Part shown: positions 51,446 through 60,000 of the stretch, one piece after another
Layout of the letters: each line of letters starts with the position of its first letter
Position numbering within the stretch: the first letter of the stretch is position 1
Assembly (NCBI GenBank): GCA_012295275.1
Contig: CM022666.1
Location: forward strand, 10,385,002-10,445,001
DNA from: Chrysomallon squamiferum
Taxonomy: Eukaryota; Mollusca; Gastropoda; Neomphalida; Peltospiridae
Direction of reading: 5' to 3'
Length of the DNA stretch: 60,000 bases
Program-made: the position numbers and the translations under genes
Notes under the pieces: generated by a model
What the model was told of the DNA's origin: nothing
Databases searched by the model: none
What the model saw: the letters and a program-made list of their open reading frames with translations, nothing else

Positions 51446-54400
51446 CTAAATAATATGATGAATGTTAATGAGAAATGTCTGATTTGGAAAAAATGATGTG
51501 TAACAGAAGAAACAGTCTACACACTGATTAACACATGGTGTACCTGGTGTTTACCTTGATCCGTCTTTGTGTGAGTGGATTAAACTGATTTAGAAATTGG
51601 TGGAGCATTTATCTTGATTTCAGTTCATTGCTAGTGTCAGCTTTGTGCTCTAAATTTCTCTTCATCATGGAAACACAAATGTCATTCAGCTTACACAAAT
51701 TACAGAATCACCTTTCTCGTTAGTTATTTCTTTTGTATTTCACAGCATTTATGTAACTAATAAGTAATATTTCTTTATTCTGTTTTCACTAATAATTTCA
51801 CAATTTTATCTTCACAATGATCCAGTCCGGTATGTTTTTGAATTTTATTTTGATTTTGCTTAGAAATAATTGAATACAGTTTGCTTAACATTTAAATATC
51901 TGTGAGCATTGTGTGTATAGTCCGTGCATTTAAAAGAGTGAACTCTGGTGGTCCATTAAAATATATAGAAAAGTACTGTATTTACATGCATGTAAGTATA
52001 CAGCATAGAGATGTAATTTATATCTGACTTCAAAGATACTTGTATGTGTAGTTACTGGTACCATAACAGATTCACAGCATTCATTAGACTGTGACCTAAA
52101 CAGATAAAATTCTGAAATGTTTTTTGTGAGAAAAACACATTTGGTGTTAAAGATGCTTTTTAGTTTAATGCATTTGATATCCATGGTGATTGTCCAGTTG
52201 TGTTTTTCATTTATTAACCAGATGTTTTAATCTGATTTCAGTAAAAACAGATTTTTTTTTTATGTCAGCTATGTCTTTCCAAACATAGAATCTTCAATTT
52301 GGTAAGTGCTAGAACTGCTAAAACATAAACCTGCTATTTCCCATCCTAGCTCTGTCCCATGATTGTTTGTCAAAAAGTGTGGTATGTGCTTTATGTTGGT
52401 GAAAACTGAAAAGGAATGGCTGTGAGGTTGATCATTATCCACATTTCAATGGTTCTTTAATATATGCAGATAATGTGTACATATGATTACAAATTTGTAA
52501 AATTTATCATTAAAAATAAATTTTGTCATTTTTGTGATGGTTGTTGGAAAGAGGAAATTTAGGAGGATGAAAAACCTCTGATAATTTTTTCATTTACATA
52601 ACACACATTGATCTAGAATCAGAATGGTGAAATCTTGGCAAAATGTCCAGCAATGTCTTAATAAATTCCTGGAGTTCAGTCTTCTGACTTCACAAATGTA
52701 TATACAAAAAGATACATACAGACGTAAGAAGCACTATACTTTCTTTTAGTGTACCTCTATCTTTTATTCAACAATTGGAAATTACAAAATTTTTGCAAAC
52801 TGGAAATTAGAATTATGTTATATTCATCTGAAATGGAGGCACAAATACAATTTGAGGAGTGATTTAAAACATTTATACATGCACTGGACTATTTTTAATT
52901 TATTTGTTCCTTTTTATTTTTTAACAGCTAATTTTATTTTATTATTATGTTTTGGCTGTTCTTTGAATTGGTTCTCTAATGCTACTATTTCTAGTACATG
53001 CACACTTCCATATGTAAAATAAACACAGAAGTATTATTAAATTAGAGCCATAATTTGTATTTGATTTTGTCAAATTATCTGTTAACTAACAGCATTTAAA
53101 GAAAATGTTGACTGTTTAAACATTAAATTTTAAGCTGAAAAAATAAGAAAGCATTCTCTTGAAATTGAGGAAAAAAAAATATTATTTTTAAAAATTTCTT
53201 TAAATACGAAAGTTATTTTCAAATTAGGCTTGACAATTCATTTGCTTCAACCCATCTTTTAACGGATGTACCATTTTTTCTTCTATTTTCATCTCATAAA
53301 TTGTTTGACTAAATTATCCACAACAAGGTTGGTGCACACATGGGTTGACTTGAAGCTAATTGGCCAATTTCCTCTTTCTTCTCAAGCCTGGGAGTGTGTT
53401 AAAGAGATTTCCCCTACACAGTTCCTTACATATGTATGAATCTCTCTGTAAACTGCTGACCCCCACTCAGTACACTTCTGGTTAATAGTCGTTTATAATT
53501 TTCAAATAACACAGTAGTGTCTTTCAAACTTAGCAAGAGAGAAAAACATTTAGACAGTTTTCTCTTAATATATAGTTCTATAATGGAAACATTTCTTCAA
53601 AAAAAAAAAGAAATTAGGTTTTTTTTATATTTATTTATTGTTATTATTGCAGTTGTATTGAACAATAAAATTTGCAACAGATGGAACCAATATTTATTTG
53701 TAATATACGAAGAGCCACTAGTGTTACATTTTAATATTTAAAAAAAAAAAAACATGAAAAAAATAATAAATAAATAATAGTAAAATAAAATTGTATTAAT
53801 TATTTCCACTCAAAGACATGAAATGAAATGAATCCAGTCTAGTTTTTCTCACTTGGATGTAAACCATTTCTGCTGGGCCAGGTGCCAGGACACACAATTC
53901 ATGTGGTTTGTATTTCCTGCCAATTTCTGCCTCATTTGAATGTGGCTCACAGAAGATGCTGGCCATTCATCAGTGGTCGTTAAATATAGACACACTGTTA
54001 GCTGGACTTCATACATCAGCTGTTTTTGTATCTAACACTGAAAATTATTTCAACATCACGTTATTTGTTGAATAAAAATTGTCTTTATCTTTCATTACGT
54101 TTAAAATTCAGTTATATTAAAAAAATTATACATATATACATTTTTTTTTTTTTTCTTAAATGTCGTCCACTAGAGTAAGTATTATTTTTGATTGTTTTTT
54201 TTAAAAAAGGTTATGTTTATCAAGTTTATTTGTCTATTTCAAAAAGCATTTGAATCTTAAAAAGTAATAATGTGCCTCTGTTTATTTATATATATATTTA
54301 TTATTTATTAAAAGCAGGGATTTATGTGAAATTATGAGCAAACAATTATGTGGAATTCCATTTGTCATCAGAATAATATATATATTTTTTTTAAATGATT

Positions 54401-54725
54401 ATTTTCCTCTCTGTTTAATATTTAAACCAAATTTGTAATTGCTTCTGAACAGCTGTTTAATCTGACGTAATTGAAACAAGAAAATAAATTCTCTGTAACG
54501 TGGAAAACTTATTCATAAAATACTTAAGTTATGAAAAAACATTCTCAAATTTCATATTTTTTCATTCTTACATTCCTGACATTGGGAAGGTGCATAAAGA
54601 TTCTTGTTATTAACTGATAAGATTAATCCAGGGAATGGCACTTTTCATACTCATTTTAATTTAACTGTATTTTTAATAATACTTAATGTCTGAAAGAATG
54701 TGTGTGTGTGTGTGTGTCTGTATGT
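51446..54725. other. AT-rich sequence, nothing identified
   Basis: No exon-like stretch recognised. A (GT)n run at about 54698-54718 lies just left of transposon copy B. Confidence 0.45.
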
Positions 54726-54733
54726 GTCTGTAT

Positions 54734-56116
54734 GGCTTACTCCCATCTGGTCGAATTCCCATTTTGTCGAAAGGCTAAATATGGTTTAGTGGTCTTACTT
54801 ATATGCTTGTTTTTACCTCGGTCATTGTAATGAACTGTTCCAGATTATATGGAAACCGATTATTATTGTAAAGATACAGTAATACCTCACTTAACAATAT
54901 CCGGCTTTAACAATCTTTTTTCTTACAAATTATATAAATAGAAATTTAATAGTTAATTGCTCGAAATAAATAATATAAATGGGTACAATGCATGTGTTTA
55001 AGTCATTTTTTGTTCATTTTACATTCAATCACGAGCTTCCCTAAGCCATGTTGATCAGTTGACATGCAGACATCATACGTACATGTGATGTTCAGATTGT
55101 CTTGTCTCTTCTGTTTCAATTTAGCCTCAACCCTTTTGCAATTTACACTTTCAGTATGTCAAAACGAATGAAAGTACATCGTCAAATGCTGATGATAAAA
55201 AATTGAATTGTAAATGATTTACTGTTTAATATCTATGATCTATTAAACTATTTGTGTCTAAATCGCCGTTTTATTTCTCCTTACTTAACATTTCTTTTAA
55301 TGTCAAATTTCAGTCCTGAAGAATGTAACCACTGTTTGGTTTTTTATCTTTATTGTATGTAAATTAGCCTCCTGCTTAATGATATCTTAATTAATGATCG
55401 GAAATTTGGAATAAATTACATCGTTAATCCGAGGTATTACTGTAGTATGTATATCGCTGAAAATAACAAAATAGTCCATGTACTGAATGTAGTTGAATGT
55501 AAATAATAAAAAAAGAAAGTATTCATCTAAAAAATTATCATATTAAAAAGAGGTTTGTCTGATGTTTCAGTAATAGTACAATGTTACAATAATATTGTAC
55601 AAATCTCGAATTTTCTCTGTGATGTGTTTCATGAAATGTGTTTTTAATCAACCATAAAATTTAGGATTTTTGTTTCATATTTTTGTTTTGTTTTTTGTTG
55701 TTGTTTTTTTAATGGAAAGGAAGTATTGATGAATTAGAAATGACCAGATTATGATGATGATAACAAGAAAAGAAGAAGAAGAAGATCGATCTCACGACCT
55801 GTATCATCTTGGCTGTGATTGGAGATGTAAATAATCTACAACAAATGAGTAGTGAACCCTTGTTCTGCTTTCAGCTGATGGTACATAATCCATATACAAA
55901 AAATGCACTTCGCCCTGAATGTGCCAACTTTATGGCAGCAGAAGAAGAATAAAGAAACCAGAATCATGTATATTGGTAAATAAACCATTGTCCATCTATA
56001 ATCAAAACTTTGTATGAACATCAAGAGGCCAAGTTCATTATACACAGAGGTAATCAGGTATTTAGGTAGATGAGTTATTTTGACAAACTGGGAATTTGAC
56101 CAAATGGGAAGACACT
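54734..56116. mobile_element. Non-autonomous DNA transposon, 8-bp target duplication (copy B, 1,383 bp)
   Basis: Flanked by GTCTGTAT at 54726-54733 and 56117-56124. Ends GGCTTACTCCCATCTGG and (reverse complement) AGTGTCTTCCCATTTGG; each continues with a second AATTCCCA unit. Its inner sequence aligns by eye with copy A along its length (for example GGTCTTA..., CTCCAGATTAT, AACAAATGA, GCCAAGTTCATTATA), apart from indels and a shorter triplet repeat. No transposase gene is seen. Confidence 0.85.
54877..55442. mobile_element. Pogo/Tigger-like element nested in copy B (566 bp)
   Basis: Ends CAGTAATACCTCACTTAA and (reverse complement) CAGTAATACCTCGGATTAA, bordered by TA on both sides. Its place inside copy B corresponds to that of 12750-13417 inside copy A. 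It has no coding capacity. Confidence 0.75.
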
Positions 56117-56124
56117 GTCTGTAT

Positions 56125-57491
56125 ATGTCTCTTTTGTGTGTGTTTGTGAGTGTGTGCTTGTCTGTCTGTCTCTTTATATATAAATGTATATGTGTGTATA
56201 TGTATTTTTAACCTAATAAGCATTAGAAAAGAACAGTTGAGCATGGTGTACTCAGATACACTTATCAAGTTTTCAGTCTGACGTGTCAGACTTATCATGA
56301 GGACAAAGTTTTTGTAGATATGAGAAATCATTTGTTGTAAACTATTCAGCCTTTACATCAATCAGACTGCTCATTTATAACCTGCTTTTGTACATGCTTG
56401 TGTGTCTGTGTGTGTATGCCATTGTGCAAATGCACGTGCTTGTCTTGTACATGTGTGTATTTCTTCATAAATGTTTCTTACCAGTTCTGAAACAATTAAT
56501 TACAGTTAATTACAAAAGCTATTTCATTAGCTACAAAGTAAAAAATCATACATACATATATACATACATACATTAGATTTGTGTGTTTGTTTGTTACTAA
56601 AGATTGACAATTTAAAACTTGCTGTGCATTGACAATATACAGGGAATAGTTGAGGTGCTGCAGTGTACACAAATTACTGGCTTCAAAGAAACCCAACAAC
56701 TGCTCAAGTGGAACCACTTCATCCATGCCAGCTGACATTTCACATCAACTAGTAACAAAATATTTCATGCATTATTGCTCAGTCTACCCACTTTTGTGAC
56801 CACACACAATAGTTGACGTCATATTCCAGAGTACTACTTCTTGATATTCGAATATGGATAAACTTTACATCAGATTAATTTGTGATTTATTTTGTTGCAA
56901 GCCAAGTCAGAAAATTGCTCTGCATCTTATTGTTAGAGCATTTAATAAAAATTTACTTTTAAAAAATGGGGTCTATAAGTAGGCAAAAAGAAGTAGAAAT
57001 CTATTTTGATTTAGACCACTTTTTTCCACTTGATAAATAAATAAATAAATAGCTAAAACTACTAAATACTCAATGTTTTTATTCCTTTTTTTATTTTTTT
57101 CCCTCAGTGTTTTTGTATGCTCAGTCACTTGTTTTCAAATGTTCTGGAAGAAAATGTAAAATCTTAATTGTTTAATATCAAAGGATCAATCCTTGGTATA
57201 TTATTTATGTTTCTGTCTAAGAAATCATTTACAACACAAGCATTATTAGGCAATACATAGGTTATGCACACATACATACTCGAATGCAGACAAACAAATA
57301 AAAAAAGTTTAGAATAATTTATTATTTGTTATTTCAAAGTGGGATCTTTTGTAATAATATTTCATAATGTCAGTGTGATGTGATAATATTTCATAGTATC
57401 AGTCTAATGTGATAATTCACTGTTTTTCAGTCTTACATACTAGTGCTCATTTATTTGTTGAAATTAACTCTTATTGTTATTATATTTCAGA
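56125..57491. other. Sequence upstream of the RING exon
   Basis: GT/TA-rich low complexity at 56,140-56,210 and 56,395-56,460. A 29-bp tandem pair (57356-57384, 57385-57413) starting aatatttcata lies shortly before the RING exon. No other exon seen. Confidence 0.45.
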
Positions 57492-57899
57492 ATGGCTAAC
57501 GATGGCCAAGTCGACGACGAAGCAAGGTAACTGCGGTACCCTGCGTGACAAGCTTCAAGAGGAATTCCTCTCCTGTAAGATTTGTCTCGAACCGATTCGC
57601 CGCCCTAAAGCTCTGCCATGTCTGCATAGCTTCTGTGAACACTGTCTCAAAGACTATGTACGCAGACACCCTGGCAATAAAGCAGGCTATTTTCCCTGTC
57701 CAATGTGTCGTAAGGACACACTCATCCCACAAGGTGGGGTGGAAGATTTCCAGGACAATTTCTTGCTTCTCAGTTTATCTGACACACTGGATGAAGAAAA
57801 CTGGGAACCCCCAGGTGTTGCCCGCCTAAATCACCAGATGTCACCACCAAGACACTTGTGCCCTCCTTCACCAAGAGAATCACATCTAAGAAGTTACGA
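57492..57899 (+). CDS. TRIM-like RING E3 ubiquitin ligase, RING exon (partial gene)
   Basis: Probable E3 ubiquitin ligase. The exon follows the acceptor tatatttcag and ends in the donor GA|gtaagt. From ATG 57502 it encodes 132 residues plus two bases. A C3HC4 RING spans residues 25-69: CKIC, then CLHSFCEHC, then CPMC; all eight zinc ligands are present. The following QGGVEDFQDNFLLLSL resembles the RING-to-B-box spacer of TRIM2/TRIM3/TRIM56-like proteins. B-box, coiled coil and C-terminal domain would be in exons past 60,000, so the subclass is unknown. The first ATG in the exon (57492) opens a 12-codon frame that overlaps the RING start in another frame. The RING frame is also open upstream of the acceptor, so an earlier coding exon cannot be excluded. 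Confidence 0.85.
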
Positions 57900-60000
57900 G
57901 TAAGTTGTCAGTGTTAAGCTTCTGACTATTTAAAAAGAATTATTCCTTATTTTAGTTAAGGTTAAAAAAAGAAAACACTTTTAATAATCTTCTTACACTG
58001 GCATTCAGAGACAACGATAGGAAACAAATTCACAATAAAAAGAATTAAAGAAAAGATAAAAACAGTAATGATTCGAGAGCAAACATAAATAAATATTAAC
58101 ATACAGCCAAATACTTTCACTAACATTTAAAATAATGTGAGATAGCTGTGGTGAGTTTTTTTGAGTAAGTAAACATTAACAATTGTTTATAAATAACTTT
58201 TAACAAGATGGAAGAATATATAAAAACTAGTTTTGTTAATACAACAGCCACAAGCTAAATAAGAAAATACAGTGGAATCTCGGATTACAAACATCTCGAA
58301 GCATGAACAAATTGGATTAGCCACTGAAAATTCTGAATACTGAACTATCTGGTCCTGATGAGTTTATTTAAAAAAAAAAAAATTATTTTGGTAAATTTCA
58401 AAATTATATCAATACAATTTTATAACAATTTTATTTAATACTTTTTTTTTTTTTTAAATATTTCTCAAAACACACACCAGTCTAAACCAAATAATTGTTT
58501 CAGTCCCTAATGCATTAATAAATAAATAGTAATTAATATAGTTTAAGAAAAATGTGTGTGTGTGTGTGTGTGTGTGACATCAAAAAAAAGCAACATCAAT
58601 AAATATACATTCGAAGTATTTGTTAGTTTATTCATATTTGTTCTGGTGAACTTTGGAAATTACAAAATGGAGTTCCATACTGATAAGTTTATCTTAAGAA
58701 TTTTGGGTTATTAATGAAAGAATATGATTTAAATTTGATTAAAGGCACATGACCTAAAATGTATGCGTGTTCAAAAAAAATGTTCCAGTTAAATACAGGC
58801 TCATAATATATTTAAGTGCTGTAGGTTGAGGTGGACATTTTGCTTGTGCACGTGTACAAATATCAATATTATGGCAGTACAAGTAATATACAAAAACATA
58901 AAAAGATTGCAGATTAGATATTTGCTATCAGTTTTAAAAACACTAGCAGACTTGTGGAAACCTAATTTATTTAACTTTTCTTTCTGGGTTTTTTCAGCTA
59001 TTTAATTTATTATTTTATTTATTTTATATATTTTTTAGATATGATATGATTTGGACAGATTAGAAACACATGTTTTTTTCATCAGATGGTAGATCTGGTT
59101 GGAGAGCGATAATTCTATCTTTAGATCTCTTTTACTGTCAGCCCCAGAGTTATAAAAATCTGGTATAGCTTGAACCTCCTGCTGGGTTCCAGGCAAAATA
59201 AAACTTTAAAAACAAGTTATTTTTTACAAGATATGGCAGACAAATTGACATGATGAAGATACCTGTCAAAGATTGTGTATAACCTTAATACTTATTACTT
59301 CTCTCTACCATATCTTCTGTTCTGAGATACATACATACATATAAATATATATATATATATATGGAGCATCTCCACTTCCAGGGCTGGTTTTGGCACCATT
59401 GAAAACTAATAAAATTAGCTTTCTAATGATATGTGGCAAGACATGAATAAAATAAAAATAAACATATTTCTCTTGAAAAATCACCTCCAAATTATGAAAT
59501 GTGGCAATGAATTCATACCAAACATTTCTGATCCCATTCAAAAGCTTGTTCAATTTCCTTTTGAATGGTATTTTAAACTGAGCATAACATTTACTGGCTT
59601 TTTTTCAACATAATGTCTGGTACCAATGCCAATTGATGATTTTTGTGTTCAAATGCACATTGGTGAATTTGATCTTGTTTTTTTGATTGAATTCAGTACC
59701 ATTTTGGTAAGCTAGTTATTCCAATCATTAATTAAGGTTTCATATAAATATATTTAAGAATTCATTTAATTTTTTACATATTTTATCCTGAAAAAGAAGT
59801 AGAACAGAACCTAGCAAATCTACTGATCCATTTAAAAAGAAATTCATTTGCTTTTTACTGCTGAAACAGATTGTAACATCAACACTTTATTTTATTTTGT
59901 TTAGGAATAAAAAATATGCTTTATTTGTAAAATAACTGAACTTTAGCAATCTCACCACAGGGTAGATTGCAAAAGTTAATTCAGTTGATACTTGGAAATC
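57900..60000 (+). other. Intron of the TRIM-like gene
   Basis: No B-box exon found up to the window end. It contains (GT)n at 58553-58576, (AT)n at about 59344-59362, and a single Tigger-type terminal repeat, CAGTGGAATCTCGGATTAC, after TA at 58,269-58,270; no matching right end was found. Confidence 0.5.

Noticed and set aside
59305-59613. Open frames on both strands near the window end, checked for a B-box
   Set aside because: No B-box Cys/His spacing and no convincing splice sites in the phase left by the RING exon.
1-60000. tRNA or rRNA genes, CRISPR arrays, prokaryotic operons
   Set aside because: No tRNA B-box with a cloverleaf context, no rRNA motifs, no spaced direct repeats of CRISPR type; the gene structure is eukaryotic throughout.

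Overview
The window looks like AT-rich invertebrate nuclear DNA, most probably from a mollusc. Genes are split into short GT-AG exons by intron sequence full of (TAA)n, (CA)n and poly-A/T runs. A myosin essential light chain carries the DFWDGRDG loop typical of molluscan regulatory myosin. One intron holds what I recognise as a fragment of a common molluscan SINE. All exon models were read by eye from splice signals and reading phase; nothing was aligned or searched.

Layout: (1) 1-~2,965, minus strand: 5' half of a myosin essential light chain gene (ATG-only first exon, 28-nt second exon, third exon cut by the window edge), with a TATA box near 2,990 and a possible SRF/CArG upstream element at 3,500-3,570. 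(2) 8,024-9,058, minus strand: the last two coding exons of a conserved-looking gene I could not identify; a doubtful further exon ends at 10,221. (3) 12,026-16,521: transposon cluster. A degraded Tc1-type transposase gene is split by a 1,844-bp element with 8-bp target duplications, and that element contains a pogo/Tigger-like element. A separate Tigger-like element follows. (4) 18,060-34,882, plus strand: a complete ABCC transporter gene of the ABCC5/MRP5 type, 30 coding exons whose phases all match, 1,423 residues. It has a possible SINE-derived 129-nt extra exon, and a Tigger-like insertion in intron 28. (5) 34,883-57,491: more than 22 kb without a coding exon I can support. It holds a third Tigger-like copy (36,173-36,924), a promoter-like patch (38,360-38,700), a minisatellite (51,085-51,445) and a second copy of the 8-bp-duplication element (54,734-56,116). 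(6) 57,502-57,899, plus strand: a RING exon of a TRIM-like E3 ligase that runs out of the window.

The genes are unrelated (muscle contraction, organic-anion export, ubiquitin ligation) and do not form a functional cluster. The most informative features are the nested transposons, the two short-exon 5' ends and the candidate exonised SINE. I see no wholly new biological system here.
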